Shown one piece after another: positions 5,975 to 13,707 of a DNA stretch of 15,454 bases; position 1 is the stretch's first letter; every line of letters starts with the position of its first letter. The DNA comes from Deltaproteobacteria bacterium. Lineage in GTDB: Bacteria > Desulfobacterota > Deferrisomatia > Deferrisomatales > Deferrisomataceae. The translations under genes were made by a program, and so were the position numbers. Location: assembly GCA_013152215.1 (NCBI GenBank), contig JAADGT010000044.1:1-15454 (forward strand), in the 5' to 3' direction. The notes under the pieces are model-generated. The model was not told the origin of the DNA and ran no database searches. It worked only from the letters and a program-made list of their open reading frames with translations.

Positions 5975-8467
5975 TCAGGTGATGATCTCCCGGAAGTCCA
6001 CCACCCCCTTGCGCACGGCATACAGCACGGTGTCGAGCGCGCCCTGCTTCGAGTAGCCGAACCTCCTCGACATGTTCCGAAGCACGTTCTCGGCGAACTC
6101 GGTGATCCGCGGATCCATCCCGGCATAGGCCTCGGGTTCGCGCTTCTTCTTGAAGAACGCCTCCGTCAGACGGTTGGCGTCCACCTCCCCGGCGGCCCGG
6201 CGGTGGCCCAGGAGCCGCTCGTACTCCGCCGCGAACACGGTGAGCACGTTGTCCGCGCGCGAGGCGATCACCGGCTTGCCCGGCTCGAGCACCAGCTCTC
6301 CCGAGGCCTGGAGGTCCAGGAACCGCTGGGCGATCTCGTTTCGCAGGGCGATGCCGCTGCGCCCGGGTGCCAGGATCTCCTCGATCGCCTCCAGGAACGA
6401 CTCGTCGGGCCGGTCCACCTTCTCGCCGGTGTTCGGGTCCACGTAGGTGTACCGGGGCACCATCACGTGGGCGAAGGCCCGGTTGGCGTGGGCCTTGGCC
6501 AGGAGCGCGTGCTGGAGGTAGCGGCGTAGGTCCAAGGCGATCTCGTCGGGGTCCCGGTTCACCGTGGCCACCGTGATCTCGTGGCGGATGATCGACCAGT
6601 ACAGGGCCTGGGTGACCCGCGCCAACCCCTCGAAGTCCCCGTAGTCGCCCTCTCCCTCCCCAAAGCTCACGAACCCCACCGTGCGTGGGGGCAGGGGCTT
6701 GCGGCCCTTGTGATAGGCGGGATCGATGGCCAGCCAGTGGTGCAGGTCCGCGCCGCCGGTGAAGATGCGGCGGAGCTGGGCGAAGAAGGTGCCCACGTGC
6801 ACCCGCAGGCCGTCCGAGTGGGCGATGGTGTCGCGCATGATGTTCTGCAGTTGGCGCACCGAGATCCCGTGGCGGCCCTCGTTGGGGTAGTGCTCCTGGA
6901 TCAGGGCCCGCATGAACGCATCGTCGATCCCCTTGAGCTGCTCGGTCGTGAACACCCCGCTCTGCTCCAGGCTGACCCGCCCCTCGTCCCGGGCGATCAG
7001 CCGCGACAGGGCCTCGGTGTCGTGGATGTTGATGTTGCGCTTGATCATCTCGCTCCGGAACGGGTGCCAGTGGGGCAGCTTGCGAATGGTGGCCACCGGG
7101 TCCTCGGAGCGGCAGGCGTAGATGAACAGCTTCTGCTCGGGGGTGATCGAGCAGAACAGGCGCTTGCGGTCGTCGTCCCAGTCGGCCGGGGGCTTCCGGG
7201 GCGGCAGCAGGCGGGTGAGCACGGCAAAGTACGCCGCCACCCTCAGCAGGTTCGGGTCCACGTCGTACTTCTGGCGCATGTTGGCCAGGTCGCGGCGGAG
7301 GATCTCCATCTCGGACTGGGCGTCCAGCAGGTAGTTGACCGGGATCTTCTCGATCCGGTCGAGCAGCTTCGACGAGGTGAGCTGCCGCTCGAGCTGGGTC
7401 ATCTCCTCCAGGTTGGTGGTCAGCACCACCGTGGTGTCCACCGCGGTCTGGGTGGCCTCGACCGAGGCCCGGCCGCTCCCCAGCAGCATGAGGAGCGGTT
7501 TGTAGTCCCGCTCGGACGGCCCGTCCGTGCCGATGCCTCCGAACGCGTCGTGGATGTGCAGGATCCCCCGGTTGGCCGCGACCAGCGCGCCTTGGTACTC
7601 CCGCAGCCGGGTGCCGGGCAGGTGCTCGGCCAGCACGGCCCGGTCGTCCTCCCCGAGCTCGAGGGGATGCACGGTGATCCGCAGCTCGCGCATGTCGTCG
7701 ATGTTGGCGATGCCCTTGGCCTGGGCGTTGGAGAACTCCACCTCCTCCACCCGCACGTACTCCTCGATCACGTCGAACAGGGTCTTGCCGATGTTCCGGG
7801 GGTGCACGAGCAGCGACTCCAGGATGTCGAGGCTGCGCTTGTCCAGGTTGGCGTGCTGGAAATAGGTGGGCACCAGGATCTTCTCGTGCTTGCCCCGGCG
7901 GGCGTTGATCAGCTCGAACAGCTCCTGGCGGGGGTGCCGGATCGTGGAGTCCTCCTGGATGCTCGTGGGGAACAGCAGCACCGGGTTGTGAAGGAACTGG
8001 GGCCGTACCTCCACCACCCTGCCGTTGCGGCCTTCGAACCGAAAGAAAAAAGTGAAGATCGAGGTGTGGTGCTCCTTGGTGTACTCCTCCAGCGCCAGGC
8101 TGATCAGGTCCACGATGTTGGTCTTGCCCGAGGCGGGCGGTCCCACCAGCACGATCCCCCGGTTGGGCCCGGACTCCTTGCCCATGGCCTCGATCACGTC
8201 CACCACCTGCTTGATGCAGAACTCCTGGCCGAACACCGCGTTCGTGCCGCCCGAGAACGGGTCCTTGAAGATGGTGTAGCTCAGGGTGGGCTCGCCGCTG
8301 CGGACCACGATCTCGAACCCGAAGTGCTCGATGGCCTCCCACACCAGCGTGGAGCTGGTGCGTAGGGCCTCCTCCGGCTTCTCCATCAGGTAGTCCACGA
8401 ACTCCGAGAACCGCAGGCTGCGCTTGCGGAGTCGGCCGAGCAGACTTCGAAACTCTTCGTGGCGCAT
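5975..8467 (-). CDS. Long PrkA-family AAA/serine kinase-like protein (paralogue 2)
   Basis: This 830-residue protein is a divergent relative of PrkA/YeaG. The N-terminal AAA part has FGQEF at 80-84, Walker A GPPASGKT at 109-116, a Walker-B-like GILHIHDAFG at 301-310, a sensor-like VVLTTNLEE near 347-355 and an arginine-finger-like LLDRIEKIP at 368-376. The C-terminal part has RPDESFLEAIEEIL at 686-699 and ends with RRFGYSKQGALDTV, matching the tail of canonical PrkA. It is about 190 residues longer than YeaG (about 640). The extra length lies mainly in the middle, where I recognise no separate domain. I start at ATG 8467, with GAGG five bases upstream; a GTG at 8473 is possible. It follows spoVR on the same strand after a 261-bp repeat-rich gap, so it may or may not share the transcript. 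Kinase activity is inferred, not shown. Confidence 0.82.
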   Translation of the reverse strand: MRHEEFRSLLGRLRKRSLRFSEFVDYLMEKPEEALRTSSTLVWEAIEHFGFEIVVRSGEPTLSYTIFKDPFSGGTNAVFGQEFCIKQVVDVIEAMGKESGPNRGIVLVGPPASGKTNIVDLISLALEEYTKEHHTSIFTFFFRFEGRNGRVVEVRPQFLHNPVLLFPTSIQEDSTIRHPRQELFELINARRGKHEKILVPTYFQHANLDKRSLDILESLLVHPRNIGKTLFDVIEEYVRVEEVEFSNAQAKGIANIDDMRELRITVHPLELGEDDRAVLAEHLPGTRLREYQGALVAANRGILHIHDAFGGIGTDGPSERDYKPLLMLLGSGRASVEATQTAVDTTVVLTTNLEEMTQLERQLTSSKLLDRIEKIPVNYLLDAQSEMEILRRDLANMRQKYDVDPNLLRVAAYFAVLTRLLPPRKPPADWDDDRKRLFCSITPEQKLFIYACRSEDPVATIRKLPHWHPFRSEMIKRNINIHDTEALSRLIARDEGRVSLEQSGVFTTEQLKGIDDAFMRALIQEHYPNEGRHGISVRQLQNIMRDTIAHSDGLRVHVGTFFAQLRRIFTGGADLHHWLAIDPAYHKGRKPLPPRTVGFVSFGEGEGDYGDFEGLARVTQALYWSIIRHEITVATVNRDPDEIALDLRRYLQHALLAKAHANRAFAHVMVPRYTYVDPNTGEKVDRPDESFLEAIEEILAPGRSGIALRNEIAQRFLDLQASGELVLEPGKPVIASRADNVLTVFAAEYERLLGHRRAAGEVDANRLTEAFFKKKREPEAYAGMDPRITEFAENVLRNMSRRFGYSKQGALDTVLYAVRKGVVDFREIIT

Positions 8468-8480
8468 GGACACCTCGTGA

Positions 8481-8501
8481 CGACGGTCGACGGTCGTCGG
8501 T
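8481..8501. repeat. Heptamer triplet and imperfect palindrome before the long prkA-like gene
   Basis: CGACGGT occurs twice in tandem (8481, 8488), followed by CGTCGGT (8495). The same bases form an imperfect palindrome, GACGAC-G-GTCGAC-G-GTCGTC (8479-8498), symmetric except for two G:G positions. It lies 12-30 bases upstream of the gene start, where an operator or leader hairpin would sit. Function unknown. Confidence 0.45.
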
Positions 8502-8503
8502 CT

Positions 8504-8546
8504 GGGCCTTCGGCCCGCTAGGCGGCTGGGCTGCTAGGCCGCTAGG
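8504..8546 (-). repeat. Inverted copy of hairpin plus 8-bp-period array
   Basis: The hairpin GGGCCTTCGGCCC (8504-8516) is the exact reverse complement of the hairpin at 2061-2073. It is followed by GCTAGG, GCTGGG, GCTAGG, GCTAGG at 8517, 8525, 8533 and 8541, again an exact 8-bp period with two variable bases between units. Read on the - strand this is the same CCTAGC/CCCAGC array and hairpin as at 2031-2073. A degenerate continuation runs to about 8562. Confidence 0.7.
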
Positions 8547-8580
8547 CGGCCGGGCCGCTTCCCCGAACCGTCGGCGGCTG

Positions 8581-8636
8581 TGGCCCCCGGATCAGGGAAC
8601 ATTACCTTCCCCCTTGTAGGGCCCCGCAGGGGCCTG
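8581..8636 (-). repeat. Intergenic repeat R, copy 2
   Basis: GGCCCC-GCA-GGGGCC (8620-8634) is a perfect 6-bp stem. Read on the - strand, the 15 bases starting CAGGCCCCTGC are identical to repeat R copy 1 at 1755-1769. CAA, GGGGAA, GGTAA, TCC and GGGGCCA follow in the same order with a few changes and small gaps. Confidence 0.55.
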
Positions 8637-8651
8637 GTGGATCGGCGAGGT

Positions 8652-8725
8652 GCCTAACGGGCCGAGGTCCCAAAGAGTTCTCTAGTTTCTAGTCTCTAGC
8701 CCCGCAGGGGCCTGACGAGGCTTCC
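8652..8725. repeat. CTAG heptamer array with CCCCGCAGGGG hairpin (repeat R copy 3)
   Basis: CTAG occurs at 8682, 8689 and 8696, a 7-bp period, and runs directly into the hairpin GCCCC-GCA-GGGGC (8699-8711). The stretch 8700-8725 is, on the - strand, nearly identical to 1744-1769. CTAACGGGCCGAGGTCCC at 8654-8671 looks like a decayed version of the hairpin at 2061-2073. Lies just past the spoVR stop. Confidence 0.5.
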
Positions 8726-8734
8726 CCTCGGTGT

Positions 8735-10348
8735 TCACGCGGCCAGCGCCTTCTCTCCCCTCAACATCCGCTCCCTCACCTCCTCGAACTCCACCGGTTC
8801 CACCTCCTCCTGCACGTACCGTCCGCCCGCGTAGGCGTGGAGGGACGACCGGGTCACGAGGGCCACCGGGCCCTTCCAGATCCGGTTCAGGTTCCGAAGG
8901 GTCGGTCGGATCCAGTCCTGGCGCAGGGTACGGCCGTCGTCCCGGTGGTAGAGCAGCAGCCCCCCGTCCCGAAACTCGGTGTCCACCACATAGATTCGCG
9001 GCCGGTAGAAGTGCACGTAGAACCGGAGCATCTCCTGCCGCACGGCCTCGGGGTCGAGCCACACCCATTGGTCGTCGGCCCGGTGGGCGTCGGCCGGCCG
9101 GACGCCCATCCGTTCGGCCAGGGGCCGGGGGATGCGGTTGAGGCTCAGGGCCTCCACCGCCTCCTTGGTCAGGTACCGCCGCAGGAACTCGGCGTCCGTG
9201 GTGGTCCGGACGATCCGGCCCATGGCCTCGATCGGGTCGACGGGGGTGGGGTGGTCCCAGGCCTCTCTTCTCTCCAGGTCCGTCTCCTCCTGGTACTCCA
9301 GGGTGAGGCGGCCGTGCCGGAGGTCCTCCTCGATTCGGCACCACAGGTTGTAGCCCACGTGGTAGGGGTTTCGTTGGAAGTAGGGCCGCGGCGCGCACAC
9401 CCCGGAGAACACGCGGGCGTACTCGATGACCCCGGGGATCATCCGCTCGCGGAACAGCTCGAGCATGATCTTCTTTTCCCAGTACATGGCCCACCCCTCG
9501 TTCATGATCTGGGTGCGCATCACGAACTCCTGGGGGGCCCGGGTCTCGTACAGATAGTCCAGCACCCGGCGCTCCGCCGGGCTCAGGGGCGCGTAGAGCC
9601 GCAGGAACCCCAACACGTCCTGGCAGGGGGCCCGCAGCACGTACCCCCGCCGGCCGAGGGCCTGCTGCCGGCGGCGCACCCGGATCTCGCGCTCGAAGGG
9701 GGGCTCCTCGGCCGGGTGGAGAAGCTCGGTGAGCGTGTCGAACACCGGCAGGATCGGCCTCTGGGGCGGGGAGGACTCCCCGTCCCCCACGCCGGGGGAG
9801 GGGTGGGACTCGGTCTCCACCGTCCGGTCCAGGTTGTACTGGGAGCGGGGAGCGGCCAGGCTGGTGGCCGACTCGCACGCGTTCCAGAACTCCACGTAGT
9901 CCTTCTGGCCCATCTGCTGCCGGGCCAGCTCCACCTTGCGCACCAGGTGCAGGACCCGTTCGGTGCGGTCGGGCTCGGCGTCCCGGAGCACGTTGAGCAG
10001 CGAGAACTCACAGTGGCCCACCACGTGGGCCATGACCGAGGCCTGGATCACCGGGGAGTTGGCGCTGTTCAGGTACGCGTAGGCCGGGTCGCCCGTCTGG
10101 ACCACCTCGTAGTACAGGGTGGTCTCCTCGCCGGTCTCGATCCGGTGGCGGCGGTGGGCCATCCGCTTGCCCTCCCACAGGTTCAGGGGGCTCGCCGGGT
10201 ACACGTTCTTCTCGAGGAGGGCGGCGAACTCGAGCCCGTCCAGCAGGAAGAACCGGATCTCCGGCAAGGTGCGGCCCAGGTCCCGGGCGATCTCCATCAC
10301 CCGGTCCACCAGCCGGGACAGCAGGGGGTCGGTGCGAACGCTACGCAC
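8735..10348 (-). CDS. spoVR: SpoVR-family protein (divergent)
   Basis: This 537-residue protein matches the SpoVR/YcgB family, whose biochemical activity is unknown. It has MAHVVGHCEF near residue 107 (family HVxGH), MNEGWAMYWEKKIM at 282-295 and NPYHVGY at 327-333. From memory of the family, the second motif normally ends WH and the region before HVxGH reads YLMEEN-like; here they are WE and YLNSAN. A proline/serine-rich linker lies at about 179-200. The GTG start at 10348 overlaps the upstream DUF444 stop by 8 bases and has GGGGAGG six bases before it, so translation is probably coupled. SpoVR is named from sporulation, but the family is widespread in non-sporulating bacteria next to prkA and DUF444 genes, as here. 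The stop is followed by repeat DNA. Confidence 0.88.
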   Translation of the reverse strand: MRSVRTDPLLSRLVDRVMEIARDLGRTLPEIRFFLLDGLEFAALLEKNVYPASPLNLWEGKRMAHRRHRIETGEETTLYYEVVQTGDPAYAYLNSANSPVIQASVMAHVVGHCEFSLLNVLRDAEPDRTERVLHLVRKVELARQQMGQKDYVEFWNACESATSLAAPRSQYNLDRTVETESHPSPGVGDGESSPPQRPILPVFDTLTELLHPAEEPPFEREIRVRRRQQALGRRGYVLRAPCQDVLGFLRLYAPLSPAERRVLDYLYETRAPQEFVMRTQIMNEGWAMYWEKKIMLELFRERMIPGVIEYARVFSGVCAPRPYFQRNPYHVGYNLWCRIEEDLRHGRLTLEYQEETDLERREAWDHPTPVDPIEAMGRIVRTTTDAEFLRRYLTKEAVEALSLNRIPRPLAERMGVRPADAHRADDQWVWLDPEAVRQEMLRFYVHFYRPRIYVVDTEFRDGGLLLYHRDDGRTLRQDWIRPTLRNLNRIWKGPVALVTRSSLHAYAGGRYVQEEVEPVEFEEVRERMLRGEKALAA

Positions 10349-11408
10349 GGGGGGCCTCCCCGAACAGGGTCTGGATCGTGGCCACGGTCTGCTTCTTGTC
10401 CTTGATCTGGGCCAGCCGGATCACCGGGTCGGCTGGAAACGCCTTCTCCACCTCCCGGTTGAGGTAGCTGAACCGGCTGGGCTTCACCTCCACCAGGCCC
10501 ACCCGGTTGAACAGCGGCTTGAGGGTCTCCTCCAGCACCGCCACGATGTTGGAGGCGTCGTCCTCGAACAGCTCGCCGTCCCCGAAGTAGAAGGCATAGA
10601 AGTTGGTGGAGCCCACGTCGTACTCGTTCACCGCCACCTGGCCCACCAGCTCGAACACCGGCGCGGCGCGGGTGCCGCCGGCGGTGCCCACCCGGTAGAA
10701 CGCGTCGGGGTCCACCTCGTAGGCCTCCACGTCGTGGACGAAGAACCGATGATCCACGTTGCCCGCGCCGTAGTTGAAGTCGAGCCAGTGGTGGATGAAA
10801 CCCACCAGCCGCTTCTCCATCTCGAGCCGCTCGCCCCAGGTCGAGTAGGAGATGTCGCCCATGTAGAACACCACGGCCTTGAACCGCGGCCGCTCCACAC
10901 GCTGGGGCACCCGGTAGCGCCGGTCGCGGCGTCGGAACTGAACCTCGAACTTTCCCGCGGCAGGGTCGTAGACCCCGAGCCCGATGCTGGAGCGCAGGGC
11001 CCGGCGGAACGTGCGGCGCTTGTCCAGGATCACGCCCACCGGCCCGAAGGTCCGGAAGGTGTACGACAGCTCCTTGATCCGGCCCTGGCCGGTCTTGGTC
11101 AGGTTCGGCAGGCCCAGCTTCCGGGCCACCAGCTCCATGAACCGTTCGTACGGAAGGCTGAAGCGCAGCCGCTCCTTCTCGCGACCCGGCCCGGTGCCAC
11201 GGCCGCCTGCGCCCGCGCCCTCGTCGTCGTACACGAAGGTGGGGGGCACGATGTCGTCCATCTCGATCACGATGTCCGACCCCGCGTCTCCCAGGCGGTC
11301 CAGATCCCCCTCGTTGACGATGTGCTCCACCAGGTCCTCGAGCTGGTTCTCGATGAAGTCGTTGAACAGGCCCTCGGACTCGTTGGACTCGATGACGTCT
11401 TCGGCCAT
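10341..11408 (-). CDS. yhbH: DUF444 protein (YeaH/YhbH family), vWA-like
   Basis: This 355-residue soluble protein belongs to DUF444. The N-terminus is acidic (NDFIENQLEDLVEHIVNEGD), followed by a low-complexity Gly/Arg patch at 65-77. The C-terminal half resembles a von Willebrand A fold: D185-I-S187-Y-S189 fits the metal-site DxSxS pattern, AGGTR at 243-247 fits the following threonine loop, and FGDGELFEDD at 275-284 fits the later acidic loop. Family members usually have Gly in the middle of DxSxS (DVSGS), so Y188 is unusual. The function is unsettled; the gene is almost always with prkA and spoVR, suggesting a partner of the kinase. I use ATG 11408, 13 bases after the prkA stop; a TTG at 11432 would overlap prkA and is less likely. 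The ribosome site is weak, consistent with coupling. Confidence 0.86.
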   Translation of the reverse strand: MAEDVIESNESEGLFNDFIENQLEDLVEHIVNEGDLDRLGDAGSDIVIEMDDIVPPTFVYDDEGAGAGGRGTGPGREKERLRFSLPYERFMELVARKLGLPNLTKTGQGRIKELSYTFRTFGPVGVILDKRRTFRRALRSSIGLGVYDPAAGKFEVQFRRRDRRYRVPQRVERPRFKAVVFYMGDISYSTWGERLEMEKRLVGFIHHWLDFNYGAGNVDHRFFVHDVEAYEVDPDAFYRVGTAGGTRAAPVFELVGQVAVNEYDVGSTNFYAFYFGDGELFEDDASNIVAVLEETLKPLFNRVGLVEVKPSRFSYLNREVEKAFPADPVIRLAQIKDKKQTVATIQTLFGEAPRA

Positions 11409-11421
11409 GGGGAACCCCGGG

Positions 11422-13641
11422 TCACTCCGCAATGCTCGAAGCGTTCGCCGTGATCGTAAGGGCCTGGTACGCGCACTTGCCGCAGTACCCCAGCCGGTCC
11501 ATCAGGTAGCGCACCGTGGCGTCCAGCTCCTCCTGCTCCTTCGAGTGGACCCCGGCCGCGCTCGACCCGCTCTTGATCCAGCCCAGCAGCTTCACGTTCT
11601 CGGTGGCCTTGAACTCGTTCTCGAACACGTAGCGCCGGATCGCGCTCTGGTACGACGGCTCGTCGGACAGCAGCACCTGGTAGCCCACGCTGGCGATCGC
11701 GTCGGAGAGCTCCTTGCGGAACACCTCCTTGTCCGGGATGCCCAGGTACTGCTCGATGGCCTGCATGAACTTCTCGTCGGGCTGCACGTCGGCCTGGGTC
11801 ACCTCGTGCTTCACGGTGGTGTTGTGCACGTAGGCCCGCACGTGGTCCGTGTAACGCTTCCAGGTTGTCTCCACCACGGTCTCGTCCCGGAGCACGGCGG
11901 TGTACACGTCGCTGGCGATCTGGGCGAAGATCCACCGCTTGGCTTGTGGCAGCACCTTCTCCACGTAGTGGCGCAGCCTGGTCTTGTTGGACGCGAAGGT
12001 CTCCTTGATCGAGTTCTCCATGCGCAGGTACAGGTCCAGGGGGGTCACGCAGGGGTTCCGGAGGGCGATGGAGGTGAGCAGGGCCGGCTCCCCCTCCTCC
12101 TCCCGGAGCCGCCGCAGGTTCGCCTGGTACTCGTTGATCTGGAAGTGCTCGGTGCGCTCGAACACGTTCTGGATGAACCGGGGGTCGAGCCCGAAGGTGC
12201 CCTCGGACGGCCGCACGTACTCGAACTCCTCCAGGATCGTCCGGGCCATGTTGTTGTCCACCCCGCTGTCGGCCCGGCCCGCGTAGATCAGGGCCTTCTG
12301 CAGCAGGGTGAGGTTCGGGTTCTGCTTCGACTCGTACAGCCGGGTCATCACGGCCACCAGGCTCAGGAACTCCAGGCTGTGGGGCGCCGTGTGGGCCACG
12401 AACTTCTTCTCCGGGGACCACCCGCGGCGCTCGTTGGAGTAGGTGTAGGCGTAGATCCGCTCCTCGTCCTTGAAGTGCACCGACAGGGGCATCTCGATGA
12501 AGGTGGTCCGGGACCGCAGGGCCTCGAACGCCTCGTTGGCCAGGAACATGTTGTACTCGTGGAAGTTCGTGTGGCCGATGATCACCCCGTTGAACGGGAT
12601 GGGGGGCTGGCCCTCGGGCTTGAAGAACCGGTCCTGGGTGGCGAACAGCAGCTCGTACAGGAACCGGTCGGACAGCTTCAGGATCTCGTGGATCTCCACG
12701 AACCCGTTGGCGCCCACGCACAGCTCCCCCTTGTAGTCGTGGACCAGGGGATGGGACTCGCTGCCGAACCGAGGCAGCAGGCTGTAGTCGATGTTGCCCA
12801 CCAGCGATCCGGCCTCCTGGCTCTTCTCGTCCCGGGGGGTGTAGGACCCGATGCCGGTCTTGGTGCGGGCGTCGTAGATCATGCGGCGCACCTTCAGGTA
12901 GGGGAGGAGCGCCCCGAAGCTGAGCCCCTTGGCCAGCATGAACTCCCGCAGCACGTGGTCGGTGTACGGGGAGACGAGCCCGTCGATCTCCACCCGGAAC
13001 ACCCCGTCGTAGTGGGGGTGCTTCTCGAAGAAGGCGTCCATGTCCTCCGGATCGAGGGTGCTGTTGAGCTCCCGGAGGAACATGGGCCGCAGGGTAGGGG
13101 GCACCACCTGCAGGGGCCGCTCGTAGATCGGGGCCTGCAGGTACCAGATGCCGTCCTCCTCGAACAGCGCCTTCTCCCGCAGGCGCTCGTCCACCGTGGG
13201 CAGGAGCAGGGTGTAGGTCTTGCCGTCCTCGGTGCGGGAGTAGGCGTTCAGGGCGTTCTTGATCCCGTCCATCGACCGGGACTTGGCCGCACCGGGCGGG
13301 CCGAGCAGGATCCACAGGCGCTTGGCGGCCTCCAGGCCCCGGCTCGCGTTGGAGATCTTCTCCACCAGGTTCTCCTTGGCCTTCTGCTGGCCGAACACCG
13401 CGAACGGCCCCACCAGGGACTCGTCCTCGAAGAACGCGTAGCGGTGCCGGATCGGCTTGCCCGGGATCACCTGGTACTCCACGCCCGAGCTCAGAAGCAT
13501 GTCGTGGAGGATCTGGAACGTGTTTCGGGTGACCCAAGGCTCCCGTCGCACCAGGTCGAGGTACTCGGGGAACGAGAGGATCTCCTCGTCGGGTCTCCGG
13601 GTGCCGGCCCGGTCCAGCAGGGACTGCAGCTTCTCCCACAT
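11422..13641 (-). CDS. prkA: PrkA-family AAA/serine protein kinase (paralogue 1)
   Basis: This 739-residue protein belongs to the PrkA/YeaG family. It has VFGQ at 82-85 and Walker A GPPGAAKS at 114-121, then the long PrkA AAA region including GVIIGHTNFHEYN and the LRSRTTFIEMP segment. The C-terminal PrkA domain contains QPDEKFMQAIEQYL starting at residue 620. It is about 100 residues longer than E. coli YeaG. Members have been reported as serine kinases, and B. subtilis PrkA has also been reported as an ATP-dependent protease, so the activity here is open. The tail carries C720-G-K-C723, where relatives I recall have GYSEES-like residues. The ATG at 13641 has GGAGG six bases upstream. It heads the prkA-DUF444-spoVR set and lies 66 bases after the TlpA-like gene, so may share its promoter. 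Confidence 0.9.
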   Translation of the reverse strand: MWEKLQSLLDRAGTRRPDEEILSFPEYLDLVRREPWVTRNTFQILHDMLLSSGVEYQVIPGKPIRHRYAFFEDESLVGPFAVFGQQKAKENLVEKISNASRGLEAAKRLWILLGPPGAAKSRSMDGIKNALNAYSRTEDGKTYTLLLPTVDERLREKALFEEDGIWYLQAPIYERPLQVVPPTLRPMFLRELNSTLDPEDMDAFFEKHPHYDGVFRVEIDGLVSPYTDHVLREFMLAKGLSFGALLPYLKVRRMIYDARTKTGIGSYTPRDEKSQEAGSLVGNIDYSLLPRFGSESHPLVHDYKGELCVGANGFVEIHEILKLSDRFLYELLFATQDRFFKPEGQPPIPFNGVIIGHTNFHEYNMFLANEAFEALRSRTTFIEMPLSVHFKDEERIYAYTYSNERRGWSPEKKFVAHTAPHSLEFLSLVAVMTRLYESKQNPNLTLLQKALIYAGRADSGVDNNMARTILEEFEYVRPSEGTFGLDPRFIQNVFERTEHFQINEYQANLRRLREEEGEPALLTSIALRNPCVTPLDLYLRMENSIKETFASNKTRLRHYVEKVLPQAKRWIFAQIASDVYTAVLRDETVVETTWKRYTDHVRAYVHNTTVKHEVTQADVQPDEKFMQAIEQYLGIPDKEVFRKELSDAIASVGYQVLLSDEPSYQSAIRRYVFENEFKATENVKLLGWIKSGSSAAGVHSKEQEELDATVRYLMDRLGYCGKCAYQALTITANASSIAE

Positions 13642-13707
13642 GTCGTTCCTCCGTCTCGCCGCAGGCGGGGAGGCCCCGAAGCCCGCAGCGCGTACTGGTT
13701 CGTCGGA

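Noticed and set aside
6581..8365. Long + strand open frame opposite the long prkA-like gene
   Set aside because: Composition is biased (Val, Leu, Gln, His), no motif is recognisable, and the opposite strand has Walker A and PrkA motifs.
8735..10348. SpoVR as evidence for a spore-forming organism
   Set aside because: The family is common in non-sporulating bacteria next to prkA and DUF444, and no other sporulation gene is present.
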